Source: Chrysopilus asiliformis (taxonomy: Eukaryota; Arthropoda; Insecta; Diptera; Rhagionidae). Taken from it: DNA of 64,000 nucleotides. Every line of letters starts with the position of its first letter. The stretch's first letter is position 1. A program made the position numbers and the translations under genes. Below are positions 44,111-56,250 of the stretch, one piece after another. The stretch is taken from the NCBI GenBank assembly GCA_964034945.1, contig OZ035962.1, positions 25,231,030 to 25,295,029 of the forward strand, written 5' to 3'. Below the pieces are notes generated by a model. The model saw only the letters and a program-made list of their open reading frames with translations, did no database searches and was not told the origin of the DNA.

Positions 44111-45438
44111 TGGCATGGTGGTGGTGTTAGTAATAGTTTCTGTTAGGCGCTAATAAATTAATCTAAAACGTGTGTATCAATATCTTATTTGGTTGATGGG
44201 GCGTAACCCACACCTTACAAATGCTTTTTTTGCATAGACAGTCTGAGAATATGAGAAGAAGTGGACTCTGTGGAACGATCCTGTGAGATTTCACTTATTC
44301 AGGTACAATAAATCGCTAAAAAGCTTAACGAAGGATGCTCAAAAGGCCGAAAGTTTGCGTCACGTATTGTATGGGTAGCCTCCATATACTATTCTCAGAA
44401 CCAGAGATTTTAGTTTTGTGACGCTAAGCACAAATCCCTTGCGTATCACATTTTCCGCATAATTTGAAACGTATTTTGTGTCCGTCTAATATTACATAAT
44501 ATCCAATTGAGGTGTAATCTAATTGCACAATAGAATTGACTTAATTTGTTTATTCTTCCTACTTGAATTTCAAAATCAACATGTTATATATGTAGACCTC
44601 GTTTCCATTGACTTAAAGTGTTTTGTGTTTTCCATCTGTTATTCGCCTATCATACATACTTATTTGCTACATTTTAAAAGTGAACGTCAGCCAGTATGAG
44701 TAATATATATATTTAAACGTAATAATATTTACAAAGACTGTAATCTCTTGTAGTAAACAAACCTTTATCTGATTATGTAAACAAGAAAAAGCTCATAAAA
44801 TGCGACTTTGAGAAGTCAATTTGATTGTGATTTAGGAAGCCACGAGTGCATTAGGTCATGATGATAATAGAGCGCAATTTTATTATAAATATTCACATAT
44901 AGGGTAATAGTGCTTAGCAAGAAACAATCAGAATTGTGAGCTAAATTGAGTCAGAATTCTAAGCCATAATTTTTTTTACAATTAAACACATTTTACACTA
45001 ATTTTTGACCTATCGAAGTCATCCTACTCCCCTCCCATCAGAGTTTATTGCCATTTTTTGTATGGGATTTAATAGAGCCGTCACACTACACTAGACCTCC
45101 TTCGCCGTAAATGTGTGATGAGTTTTATGGACAGCCCATAACATGGGCGTCGACAAGGTGGGGCAAAATGTGGAACTTGCCTCCCTCCCCCTGGATTTGG
45201 CAGAAAAAATTTAAAAAACAAAACTATTGGACAATTTAACAACGTATTCGAACTTGGCATTTAAAAAATTTCACCTGCGGCGCAATTTTTATAATTTCTG
45301 TAAGTATCGCTCACTTACGATAACAATATGATAATTCAAAACACGTGATCTTTTCAAGATTTTCCATAAATTTTACATAACTTTTTCACACATCGTACCA
45401 TTCCTTCTTCCATCCCCTTTATTTTTTTAAACTTTCTT
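44111..45438. other. No gene seen; GGGGCTGTCC-family scraps
   Basis: GCGTCACGTATTGTATGGGT (44358) and GAGTTTTATGGACAGCCC (45120) are ends of the Tourist-like family without clear partners. CACCTGCGGCGCAATTT (45271) is from the hAT-like family. Confidence 0.35.
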
Positions 45439-45439
45439 T

Positions 45440-45748
45440 CCTCATATAAAGCCGGGTTAAGTTTTTTCAATTTTTAGTCTATGTTGGAGCCAAATTTCAA
45501 GTCAATCGGTTCAGCCGTTTTTGCGTGAAAGAGTAACATAGCGCAAAAACTAAGTTTCGAAATCATTTTACCCTCTCCCCTTACTCCCCCCACCCCTCGC
45601 GTTACTTTTCCGTATGCCTATGTTGGAACCAGAACTACCACAGACACTCATGCCAAATTTCAAGTCAATCGGTTCAGCCGTTTTTGCGTGAAAGAGGAAC
45701 AGACAGACAGACAGACAGACACCAACTCATTTTTATATATTAGTATGA
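45440..45748 (-). mobile_element. Helitron-like non-autonomous copy, minus strand
   Basis: Read on the minus strand it starts TCATACTAATATATAAAAAT at 45748, preceded by A, exactly like 14246. It continues with (CTGT)n, CTGAACCGATTGACTTGAAA and the G-rich segment, and reaches GAAAAAACTTAAC before diverging near 45455, so the CTAG terminus is missing. A single 5' unit is present here, against two in the 14-kb copy. Confidence 0.5.
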
Positions 45749-46244
45749 TATGATTTGACGATTTCCCCCTGGCAATTGTGGTTTTTCGTATGTTTAAATT
45801 TAATTTTGTTGCAATTTCGATTATTTTGCATTTCGTAAATTTTTTGTTGATAATAAAATTACAACTCTACCTAAATAGGGACAATGTGCCTATTAAAACC
45901 ATTTATTCGACAAAGATCCTCAAAACATTAAGCATAAGTAAAAAGTATTACGTTGGTGGATGTCTACCGCATTGTCCATGAAACAATTTATCATTTGTTG
46001 TGACATAAAACTCCCACAGGGATAAAAAAAAACTATATATGAATGCAATTAAGTTATGAGAAGAATTTCATATGGCTTTATTAAAATTTATGACAATAAG
46101 GAAAATCTTAGCCAAACTAATGAACCATTTAATATACGCTAGGACGAAAGAATAAAATGTCATAAGGATTATTTACATATAGACGGACATCTAAGTTTTA
46201 TTTATTAACGCGAATGATTTTTTTTCCCAAACTTTTACTTGTTA
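45749..46244. other. No gene seen
   Basis: AT-rich. The small frame at 45778-45981 is hydrophobic and unrecognised. Confidence 0.3.
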
Positions 46245-46252
46245 TTTATTTG

Positions 46253-46709
46253 TAGGGTGACCATACGTCTCGGAATGGTCGGTAAAGTCCCGGCTTTAGG
46301 CATGTTGTCCCGCGGCGTCCCGGAAACTAAACTTTTGTTTCGAAATCTAGTTCGGTAATTTCTTAATCCCTTAAAATATGAACATCGGAACCGAATAATT
46401 TTCGCCTGCGGCATAGTTTCTCCAGAAATTACTGCCTTTAGTACATTTCTTTTACGAAATTTTACCTGCGGCGCATTTTATTAAATAATTTTCAATAGAA
46501 GGGTGTTTGTTTCTGCGGCACGGTTTTTTTTTTGTTTTTTCAAAATATAAAACAAATATGACACTTTTTTATCCATAATCACAAACAAAATATTAAAACC
46601 ACTCCCAAAAGTTTGAACGCTAAGCGTAAAAATTGCCTCACACTTTGTCGCCACCCTCCTGAACGTTACATGTTCCGGTTTTACTTAAAAAAAAAATATT
46701 GTCACCCTA
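46253..46709. mobile_element. hAT-like non-autonomous element, inverted orientation
   Basis: Ends are TAGGGTGACCATACGTCTCG and ATATTGTCACCCTA. The 8-bp flanks TTTATTTG and TTAAATTG agree at 6 positions. Here the CGTCCCGG-rich end is on the left, so the element is reversed relative to 10630-11559. CGCCTGCGGC motifs are at 46406 and 46466. Confidence 0.65.
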
Positions 46710-46717
46710 TTAAATTG

Positions 46718-47540
46718 ATCAACAATTGAAGGCGGCAATTTTCCATACTTTCCAACTTTTTTGCAAAGATTTTTCCTACAAACAATGAGTCCAAGCGGCA
46801 TAAGTTTAATATGCGAATAAAAGGGGCGCAACGATTAAACACTGAAACTATTTTATAACTATTAGAGCGAAAAATTAAAAAAACCATACAGTCGCTCTAA
46901 TAACTACTATCATAAAGGATATATGCAACGATTTCCAACATTTACGACTCTCTTTATAGCTTAAACCTATTACGATTGCAATCCTTGTTAGATGGAAATG
47001 AATGGATTTGCGTTTTTCCATTTGACGTCAGCCATGCATGGAATGTTATAATAATATGCAGTGCCAATAAATCCAGTCAATTACACATAAATGGTAACAC
47101 GAACTCAACGTAGTAAAAGAAATGTGTATTAATTTTTTACATCTACATAAAGTGTGGATCAATAAAACGGAAACGTTTCTCCCACCCTTATTTTAAACTG
47201 TAATTAACTTTACAATGATATGTAAATATTGGAAAAAAAAAACATTTTGGCTGTAATTGTTTTTTAATAGCGACATTTTACATCTTAAATTAACTTATTT
47301 ATGTATCTAATCAGGGGCGTAACTACGGAATGCTAAATCTCAAAAATCCTTTTTCAAATATCTCGAGAACCATTTGAGATACAAAAATACCTTTAAAGAA
47401 AAAATTGTAGAAAAAGGTATATCCTTCAGAATTTTTCAAAAAACCGTATTTTCTTTAAAATAATGGTATGGAGGTATGAAGCTAACGTAACTTTTCCAAA
47501 AGTTGATAGAAAACTACGATTTTTGTAAAGCTTATTTACA
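46718..47540. other. No gene seen
   Basis: AT-rich. CAGGGGCGTAACTACGGAATG at 47311 looks like a decayed element end without a partner. Confidence 0.3.
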
Positions 47541-47543
47541 AAC

Positions 47544-47789
47544 AATTGAGGGGGTCAGAATGACAGTGAAGTAAGTAAAGTTGAACTAGTGTTGAGTAAT
47601 CCAGGGTTTTGTGAATATATATATGCAAAAAACTCCTAATGTTACCCAACCCCATTGCTTACAAGAGTATTATCAGTAATAGTGTAGTTATTACCAATTT
47701 ATGTCAGGCGAACAAACCATTTTTTAATAGCTGTGAAGTTGTAAAAGCGTAAACTGACTTACTTCACTCTCATTCTAACCCCCTCAATT
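47544..47789. mobile_element. Short TIR element, GAGGGGGT ends
   Basis: AATTGAGGGGGTCAGAATGA (47544 on) is inverted, with two changes, at the right end (to 47789), matching over about 33 bp through AGTGAAGTAAGT. No clear target duplication, so the class is open. 246 bp, non-coding. Confidence 0.55.
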
Positions 47790-48839
47790 TCAAGTCGCTA
47801 GGTCAACGCGAGGGAAATCAGCTGAGAGGGTTTGGAGGAAAATAGCTGAGAGGGTTTTTGATGTAAAACTTGGCAATTCACACACAAGCATTTTTTCTGA
47901 AATATTTTAATTTTCCTTCAATTTTTTTTTTTGAACTGCAAATCTCCTTGACCTGTTCGTTTTTCTAACAAAAAACCCTTCGAACTCCTATAAAATTTAT
48001 TTTCCGAAACTAGTAATATTACTAAAGCAAAAATATCGACTTTTACAAGATTCCGTGCCAAAATAACTAGAATATTTCTACACACATTCAGGGAAATTTT
48101 TCTCTTGGTTTGGCACCGAGACTGAGGTTGGGTTTTGCGCTTTCCCGTAAACAATTGTCTTAAAGGGGGTCTGTATTACTGCAGTAAACCAAGACAGAAA
48201 TGTGCAGGGAAATTACATAATCTCAATTTTATGCTGTGCATGGGACACGAATTCTGTTGCTGGCCAGCATCCAATTTTAATGACAATGGTTTGCATTTTA
48301 TATGAAAACGCCAAGACAATTTATTATCGTACTTTAGATTTTTCTAGAAAAATGTGAAACTGGGCGAACTTCTTGTTAATAGAATTCGCCATCGACAGAA
48401 ATTCACTGTATTTTCCCTGAATTCAAATACTAATGTTTAAAAGGGATGAGGTTTTAGGAGGAAAACCGGAAGCTAATCCTAGGTTGATATTTGAGAATGA
48501 GAAAAGTGTAAAATAATTCAGAATCTTGAATTTTAAAGGAATCTTAAAATGCCACCGAACTATGTGTCCGATTTATTTAGTTACGCACAAGTGGTCACTC
48601 GAAACATTCGAAAAATCCTAACCCAACTAGAGGTCAAATGAATGATCCCAAAAGTATTCATCGATTCGCTAACAAAATTCCTCTTGGCGACAATATACGC
48701 ATCTGATTCAAGGTGATTTTCCACTTTCCCGCAACACGAGCCAAAAACATTTTCCCGTCTAAAAATTTTCATATTACATTTCGCTCGTTGAATTTTTCCC
48801 TGGTGCAAATAAAATGCAAAAAAATAAAATCCTAAAAAT
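47790..48839. other. No gene recognised
   Basis: Less repetitive, with short unrecognised frames on the minus strand (47918-48154, 48581-48808). No splice or promoter signal persuades me. Confidence 0.3.
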
Positions 48840-49433
48840 CAAATAAATTTTAGCCCCCGAGCGATTCCTTTCGTGTGTCCTGCGAGCGATTCCTTTCGTG
48901 TTGGTTGGTAATCATTGAAGTGGATATCGCACGTCAGACGGGAATCGTTGATAATTCAGAGAGAAAAAGTATAATATACAGAAAAGCTTACCAGATATGG
49001 AGACGGAATCGGTTCTGATCATTACATCGGGACATATTTCAACCTATCTATAAACCCATCGAGTGGAAAAATAAGGAAAATGAAGCCAGTGAAAAGCCAT
49101 TCGACCATGGAATTGGGGAAGGCTAACGGTTCGATGGTGGGCAGCTCAGTAGCTATCCTTCGATCCTTATTTCGATATTCATCCTTCAAATGGAGTATTT
49201 CCTATCGTTTTTATTGCGCGATATTTGGTTTTATGTTCTTTTTGTTGGTTCCTCCGGAAATTCTTACGGACGACGATACAAGTTGCCAATTTTTACTTTA
49301 CCGCATTTTGACCGTACGATGTGAGAGAAATGTTTTATTGTGTGTTCAAACTGATATAACACAGAAAATCGGAAAATTATTACATTTTAGATTTGAAGTT
49401 AGTAGAAATCAATTTTCTTACTGCAAGCACTAA
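48840..49433 (+). other. Promoter-like stretch with a possible short coding start
   Basis: Direct repeat GCGATTCCTTTCGTGT at 48861 and 48885. TATAATATA at 48970-48978, then an ATG at 49080 opening 117 codons (MKPVKSHSTMELGKANGSMV at the start). The first 35 codons are less AT-biased than the rest, which turns into ordinary AT sequence, so a spliced first exon ending inside is possible, though no strong donor stands out. Unrecognised. Confidence 0.2.
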
Positions 49434-50000
49434 AAGTTTCATACAGAAATTCCCGATGAATTTCAATATAAGTTCGCTGTAAAATTCATACAGGGAAATT
49501 ACCTGGGAATTTTTTCATGAAACTTATAATACTTTTTATATTAATAATCGCAAACAAAAAACAATGGGCGCATCCAACTACCAGAGCGGCTCAGCATCGC
49601 TCTAGAGCGAAAAAGGTGCTCAGTTACTGAACGCAATCGCTACAGAGCGGCTCAACTGAGCAGCTCACATTTTTTCTGAGCGTAAAAGAACTCCGCTCAT
49701 TAGCTGAGCAAATGTCAAATGAAGAATTACAGAACCTCAATTCATGTCTAAAATCGACGACGGAAATACATAAATGGTGTTATTTATAATCAGGGATCCC
49801 GTTTACACTACTATCGGAGTTTTACACTACTATTTCGGCATAATTTGACCTAACACTACTTACACTACTGAGAAACTCAAAACACTACCTTTTTCGCCCT
49901 ATAAAAAACGTGCTTCAAAGAAAGTTAATTTCTAGATTTGAAAAGTTCATTTATCTGGGGAAAATTAAAAAAATATGTAATATCGTCGGCTAAAAGTGAA

Positions 50001-50222
50001 ATTGTGCTAAGTCCATTATACCAAATTTGCCAGAAGAGCAATAAAAAAATCTTGTTAAATCATTTTAATTTATTTTAAAGAAAACAGAGTCTCATTTAAA
50101 GAAAACTGAGCCCATTTTTTCTCATTTAAAGAAAACTCAGTGTTATTGAAAGAGAATTAAAACGATTTAACAAGGTTTTCATTGCTCTTCTGGAAAATTA
50201 TACCAAATGGACTTAGCACAAT
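50001..50222. repeat. Internal inverted repeat with about 70-bp arms
   Basis: ATTGTGCTAAGTCCATTATA (50001 on) and its inverse ending GACTTAGCACAAT (50222). The arms 50001-50070 and 50155-50222 share GCCAGAAGAGCAAT-type and CTTGTTAAATC words with some mismatches. The loop repeats CTCATTTAAAGAAAACT. Confidence 0.75.
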
Positions 50223-50314
50223 TCAGACGCTTTATCTAAAATATTTAAGTACTTTAGGCATCCCCTATGAAAAAGTGACTGACTAAACGCACTCAATTCT
50301 TGAACAAAAGGGAC

Positions 50315-50622
50315 ATATCGTCGGTGATAGTGCAATACCGCGTATGAGCAGTTTGTAAATACCGCGTATCTACAAAAGTAGCAATTTTGAGATTTCGAGC
50401 CTAAATGTTCGAAGTGATGAATTGCTTACTTTAGGAGTCATGCCATCTGAATTATTCAATAGGTAACCGCTCATAATGAGGTCCCAAAAAATCTTAGACG
50501 AGAAATCTCTTTAAAGGGTTAGAAATATCCAACTTTTTCTTCCCCCTGTAAAATATTCAAAATGTAGATACGCGGTATTTACAAACTGCTCGTACGCGGT
50601 ATTGCACTATTACCGACGATAT
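50315..50622. mobile_element. MITE with 60-bp TIRs, third nesting level
   Basis: ATATCGTCGGTGATAGTGCA (50315) to TCTACA (50374) is inverted at 50563-50622 with two mismatches in 60. Both arms contain two AATACCGCGTA words. ATAT marks each boundary, so the target duplication is ambiguous. 308 bp, non-coding. Confidence 0.75.
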
Positions 50623-50900
50623 AATACTTAATTCCTTCCTTTAATTTTAATTTAAAAAAAAATCGATTTTTGTACTAATATAAAAATGTACTGATATGAT
50701 ATGCAATAAACCATTAGATGGTAACATTCAAAAGGTGTTGTCTCAATAAAACTCTAAATGACTGTTAAAAAAGTTGACACTACTGAAATCCCTGTGACAC
50801 TACTATTTTTCGATCAGTAACACTCCGTTTTTCACTTTTGGGGTGGGAACCCTGTTTATAATATTTATAGTTATTTATGTTATTTATAATATGGGAAGCC

Positions 50901-51164
50901 TCATGGAAGTTCTTGCTGAGCAAACGGGAATGGAAATAGTCGGCGTTGCGGAAAATGTTGGCGAAAGAGTTCGGGAGTGTACTTCGGCATAGTCACCTCA
51001 AAATAATCCCGGTTTCTTTCGGGTGCCGCATTCCGGATTGGGGCGACTTCAACTGAAGTATTACACTCTTCAACCAAAAGTGAAATAGCTTCCAGATTTA
51101 TCGTATCAGAAGCACAAATTTCTAACATTACGGAGATAATTACATGGCGGTCCATCTTGAACAA
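50901..51164 (-). pseudogene. Harbinger-like transposase N-terminal relic
   Basis: 87 codons on the minus strand, from ATG at 51164, 130 bases inside the right TIR; TATATAAA lies just upstream (near 51190). The stretch NRDYFEVTMPKYTPELFRQH resembles the short motif before the DDE domain of HARBI1-type nucleases, where a ...ELF..HFRM...F pattern is usual. The frame stops soon after and no catalytic residues follow. Recognition is by memory only. Confidence 0.4.
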
Positions 51165-51296
51165 TAATTTCTTTCAATGACAGCTCATATATAAATGAGC
51201 GGTGCATTCAGGACACAAAATGCTGCTCAGCTGAGCATTTTTTTGACAGCTGAGCTTCGCTCCAGAGCCGCTCTGGTAGTTGGATGCGCCCAATAA

Positions 51297-52852
51297 TTGA
51301 GACAAACCCTCTTCTGTCTCATCGGGCTTTCAAAATTTTCAAGAATAGTTTTGAAGCATTAAAAATATTCTCGAACTTCAGCGCCCCTCCCTCTCCCACT
51401 TCCTTCTGCTCAGCCACAGTATTTTGTCCCGGATTCACGCGAAAAAATATATGGTCACCCTATATTTTACCCATATTACTTAAGATCAAACAGAATAAGA
51501 CGACATCATGCTGAAATTCATTCATCAATAATAAGATATCATTCTACAAAATCTCTTACAAAGAAGTCTTTGAATATTCATCCTAATTGAGCTCCATATA
51601 GGATTGACAAAAAGAATCTAAATTGAAGGACTTTGTTTGAGTTCTTACAAAAATAGCAAAAAAAAAAATGCCATCACACACGCCGACATGAGAAGAAATT
51701 CATTCAATTTTTGTGCCATCCGACTATGACGTCTCATATAATTGTATCTCAATAACATTTCAATTAGAGGCTTTTCCATGGGTTTTCATTTGATTATACT
51801 TTGGTCACATAAGATGCTATAAAAGGGATTATTTGTATTCACACACATGCAATCCAATACCTACAAAAAACTTGCCACACTCAAAATATTCTAAAAGCGT
51901 AGTGAAGAAAACATCTTTTCCGATGTATGTATATCTCATAAATATTGTAATTCACTATAATAAGTTTCCTGCAGGAAGCAATTTGTATGCAACACACGTA
52001 GTCCTTGGCTATAGCGCAACAAATGCATTTCCTCTGCAACTCTGATATGCAAGACCCTGAAAGAAATGCTTTTAAAAAATTGTATAACCAGAAAACGTAT
52101 GTGGAACTTCACTCTTGCTATGGGATGACTTTTTTTTGTCTTTATATCTTCACATTATCCTTGGTGTGGCTATTAAAGTTTAAATTGAATTCCAAGATGT
52201 TTCACAAGCCAGAGAATTTCGTATCGATATTTGTGGTGTTCTAACGCTAAAGACCAAAATTCTATCCTAATTTTGTGGTGATCTTCTAAAGTTATAAATT
52301 TAGTGTTTGCAAGAAGTTTATGTGAGTTGAGCAGAACTTTAAAAACTTAAACTAAAGTTAAAATTATGCTCCATCAAAAACAAGTTAGTCAAAAAAAGGA
52401 CAGAAAACCACTGGCAAAGAAATCATTTTTAATGCATCCATGATATTATAATTACTGGAAACATTTTTTGTTTGATATAAATATAATGTTGATAAGGAAA
52501 TAACCTGATAAGGAAATCACGTGATTTATGTCTACTTCCTCCCATCTAGAACCTTATCCCTAGAAGAAACACCACAAAATTTGAGCACAATCGGCTAAGA
52601 ATGTTTCGAGTTAGAACCTCTGCAAGAAAGTACGGTGGGTCGATATTTTTTGGCTAAGAATTTCCAATTTATTTTTCTACCCTTGATAGGTCGAAACCCT
52701 ACAAATGTTGCAATTGTCATTCGCTGTTCGCCATCCATATAAATGCCATTGCGAAGATAAACATTTATTTTACATGTCTGTTGCGTTTCGGGATGTAGCC
52801 GCAGGAAAAAGAAGAATAGAAGACCGATAAGAAAAATAAATAGTGTTATGGC
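51297..52852. other. No gene seen; hAT-like right end at 51430-51462
   Basis: GTCCCGGATTCACGCG and ATATATGGTCACCCTA (to 51462) form a right terminus of the TAGGGTGACC family. Its left part is missing. The remainder is AT-rich with short unrecognised frames. Confidence 0.35.
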
Positions 52853-53100
52853 TAGGGTCACCAGACGTTCCGGATTTGCCGGGATAGTCCCTAGCGTGTA
52901 GTCCTGGCTTCTTGGAAATTAAACATTGGTCCGGATTATTCAATTTCGGACACAAATTTGTTGTAGATGAAAAAAACTGTACCGCAATTTCAAAATTTTT
53001 GAAATTTTAAAAACTAAAACCTAAACCAAATTTTGAAACAATAGGAACCAAAACCTAAAATCGGAAATTGAACTTACTTTTGAACTAAAACCGAACCACA
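52853..53100 (+). repeat. hAT-like family, left-end fragment
   Basis: TAGGGTCACCAGACGTTCCG (52853) then GATTTGCCGGGATAGTCCCT. From memory this copy is the closest to hAT-Tip100 (Zaphod) termini. No matching right end is found before the minisatellite. Confidence 0.5.
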
Positions 53101-53142
53101 CTCAAAAAACTTTTGGTTTTTATTTATTGCGGTCATGTGTAG

Positions 53143-53280
53143 TGAGGAGAGGGTGGAGGGAGGAGAGGGTGGAGGGAGGAGAGGGTGGTGGGAGGAGAGG
53201 GTGGAGGGTGGAGAGGGTGGTGGGAGGAGAGGGTGGTGGGAGAAGAGGGTGGTGGGAGGAGAGGGTGAAGGGAGGGGGGA
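53143..53280 (+). repeat. G-rich minisatellite, 16-bp unit
   Basis: About eight units of GGAGAGGGTGGTGGGA and GGAGAGGGTGGAGGGA. The G runs could form quadruplexes on the plus strand. It sits in a GGGGCTGTCC-family context (GCGAGACGTATTTTATAA at 53343). The apparent Arg/Gly/Glu-rich frame across it is not a gene. Confidence 0.85.
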
Positions 53281-54835
53281 AGTCGATGGTACTGCGACTT
53301 CAGTATGAAATTCAATACAAAAAATCCCGTGAGGGAAAAATTAGCGAGACGTATTTTATAATCTCAGCAATTATTTTCAGAACTATGAACTTCTAATTTA
53401 AACTCAATTACAAATAATTTTAATGTGTTTAAAACGGTGAATCAAACGTGATATGCTCTGTTCAATTTATTAAATAATCATCGTCAAACTGAATAGTATT
53501 TACGCTTTTCCTTGTCATTTTGTTAACGAACGCGAAGTAAGCAATTTGTTACATAAATCATAGAATGTCACTTCCTTATACGGAAAATTTGTAAAGGAGG
53601 GTTGGGGTGGGGAAAATAGGAACTAGTAGCGCATGTCTACAGAACACAACTCATTGCCTATAGAATTCATTATCTACAGAATTCATTCCCAACAAATGGA
53701 CAAATCTGTCAATCTGCGATATAAGAACACGTGATAGGAAATATAAATTCGAATATTGGAAATTTATATTCGAATAAAACTACAATATTTTAGGTAAATG
53801 AAGAAAATACCTACGCAAAGTTGTTTTTTTTTCTTGCCAATATCGTTTTTTTACAACCAACCCTGAATAATGGAAGTGTACGAAAATGGAATTCCCCAGA
53901 GAAAATCTCAATAGCTAAGATATATTGTTATACATTTTTATTTAATAAATTCATTTTAAATTCCCTATTTACGTAACAGTCAGTCAAACTAGTAACTAGT
54001 AAATAGCACGTGAATATAATCCACGTGTTTTATTTTGGAAAAGTGCCTTGAACCGATTCTAATACAAGTTTACTCTTAAACTTTTCTTGAACTTTTCCAA
54101 GTTTATGTCAGATTCCTGTTATGCATCAATTGTTACAATTTGATGTAACAGAACTTTCCAAGAATGTGACTCGTGTAAGTTTGCAACAAACAATTTATAG
54201 TATTTCTATACACCTTAAAGGTATACATTAAGATGAAGAACAATAAATTTGATGACAATCACTTTAATTGCATATTTTATTTCAAAATTCGCGGTTTGAT
54301 TTGTTGATTTGTGGTTTTTTCATATTTTATTGGCAACACGGGTTAATGGCATATTGAAATAAGATCCTCATAAATCTTATAGCAATCGAGGTATGATAAC
54401 AGATTTTGCAATCCATATAACTTGTATACCAAGTGTCTACCTAATTGGGATGACTTTTCTGATATAGATTGAAACTTATGCAAAGTAAAAACCTTTGCTT
54501 ATATAATTGGGACAACACGTGAGCCATTAGCAGGGATGATTCATTCAAAGAAAATATCGATTCTAAGGTGTTTCATAAGAAATCACGCTTCCACAGTAAA
54601 AATGTGTGCAGGTCATTATGTCTATGATTGTTAGGAGACTTGAAAAATTATTTTTATTGGATTTGGATTTGATTTTTTTTTGTATAAAGTCTAAATATAG
54701 GCAAAACTATTACTTAATTATCTTACAGTTGTTATGGTAGCCTCATGTAAAATCATTAGGGGTATTCATGCAATCTCGGTAGTGTCTATAGTAAACAGCG
54801 TGAACCACAACAGTTTACCATGTCGCAAATGACTC
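53281..54835. other. No gene seen
   Basis: AT-rich, no element ends, no convincing exons. Confidence 0.35.
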
Positions 54836-55150
54836 GTTTGTGTGGGGGCGAGGGGAAAGAATGGTCCAACTTTGCCCGTTCAAGAACTTAGCCTAGCCAT
54901 TTACGAGAAACGCAACTGTACAAAATTTCAAGTCTTTAGCTCAATCCTTTCGAAAGTTATAGTGTTCACGGACTGACAGACGGACAGACGGACAGACAAA
55001 CGGACAGACGGACAGACAAACGGACGGACATGCGGAAATCAAAATCTTTTGTCATCCCTAACACCCTGGTGTAGTACATTTCTGTGTCCGATGACTGGTT
55101 CGATGCATTACAAACGGGAACACTAAATCTAATATACTCCTATATGTCAC
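54836..55150 (-). repeat. Dispersed non-coding repeat R1, minus copy
   Basis: The inverse of the start of the 7280 copy: GGAGTATATTAGATTTAGTG at the right edge, a (GGACAGAC)n tract (54974-55030) and AAAATTTCAAGTCTTTAGCT near 54920. Ends near GGGGGCGAGGGGAAAGAATG. Confidence 0.5.
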
Positions 55151-55849
55151 ATAATATAGAATATAAAAATGACAAAAATATTGTATGTCATGAAAAAAAA
55201 TTAAGAATTTGAGATTTATGGATGCGGATAATATAGTTTTACTCTACAAATTCGAAATGTTAGAATAATTTAACTCATTTGCAGCAATGTTGCAAATGTC
55301 AATTTGAAAATAAATCAATTCAAATTTGATTACGTCAAAATGGAAACCACAGGCAGATGTAACTGATTGAGTCGCGTGCACTGGACACATGAACTTCAGG
55401 TTTCTGAAAGCAAAATTTCATTTTCATTTTCCTAAGACAGTAATGAAAATTCAATAGCATTTTTACATAAACTCAAATGATTTGATATTGTAGTACTTTC
55501 GAATGTAGATGTTTATTTCTCCTTAACAAACCTAACGTCGTAGGCGATATAAATGCTACTAGGGTATCCCCAAGTAACATTTATATCGACCGCGTCGTGG
55601 GCGGTTGACATCTTTCTTCGCCATTTAAGTTGCGGTCATGTAGCAGTATAAAATTCATAAATACATATAACAAAGTTTTTACTATAGTATTAAAATAATT
55701 GTGGATACGTTTTGAGTAAAATTTGGGAAATTAACCCTTAATTAGTCACCTGAAAAAATGACATAAATCATTCCCATGAGTCACAGGGGTTTTCAAATCA
55801 TTCAAACTGACCACAACACCAATTTAGTAATATAATTTATCAAATGCTA
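55151..55849. other. No gene seen; imperfect hairpin at 55533-55590
   Basis: ACGTCGTAGGCGATATAAAT and the imperfect inverse ATTTATATCGACCGCGTCGT flank a 12-base loop. The rest is AT-rich without features. Confidence 0.4.
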
Positions 55850-56250
55850 GAAAGAACGATTATTAAATATGCAAAAAATACTCCAGTTCGCCTGGGGGTT
55901 GCGGTAAATTACATTTTTTTTCGCATACAGCGTATTTTTTCAACGATTTTCTAGAAAGTTCGCATATATCTCAAAGGTTTTCGCCGGCGACGTAGTTTTC
56001 TTTATTGGTATGTATAAAATCCCCATTAAGATTATCTATGGAATTTGAAGAGCACGAAAAGATAAGTTCTAAATCCATGCACCGCATTCAGTTTCAAAAT
56101 TTTCGCCCGCGGCGCATATTTTTTCCCCATTGGTTTTTGTTCAAGTCAAGTTTTCTTTTAAAATTTGTTGTTTCGTTGCAGTTACAGCCCCTTCCACCCC
56201 GAACCGCTCAGTTTGCCCCGCATTGACCCCAAAAAATATGGTCACCTTTA
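55850..56250. repeat. hAT-like family, right-end fragment
   Basis: CGCCTGGGGGTTGCGG, TTTCGCCGGCGACG and TTTCGCCCGCGGCGCAT (56102) are diverged copies of the family's GC motif. The right end ATATGGTCACCTTTA is at 56236-56250. No left end is recognised. Confidence 0.5.

Larger units (their letters stand above)
49791..50854. mobile_element. hAT-type non-autonomous element nested in the Harbinger-like element
   Basis: Ends are CAGGGATCCC (49791) and GGGAACCCTG (to 50854), flanked by a perfect 8-bp duplication TTTATAAT (49783-49790, 50855-50862). These are textbook hAT features. The interior has TTACACTACTA repeats, a 70-bp inverted pair and a further MITE. No transposase frame. Confidence 0.88.
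49566..51293 (-). mobile_element. PIF/Harbinger-like element, host of two nested elements
   Basis: Ends GGGCGCATCCAACTACCAGA (49566 on) are exactly inverted at the right (to 51293) for 27 bp. AAT lies on both sides (49563-49565, 51294-51296), a 3-bp duplication. The right part keeps the start of a frame on the minus strand (50901-51164). Without its insertion the element would be about 650 bp, so it was non-autonomous before. Repeated GAGCGGCTC/GCTGAGC words fill the sub-terminal zones. Confidence 0.7.

Noticed and set aside
44048..44120. Functional tRNA gene
   Set aside because: The B box and acceptor stem are not recognisable.
53127..53396. Gly/Arg/Glu-rich open frame
   Set aside because: Translation of the 16-bp minisatellite.
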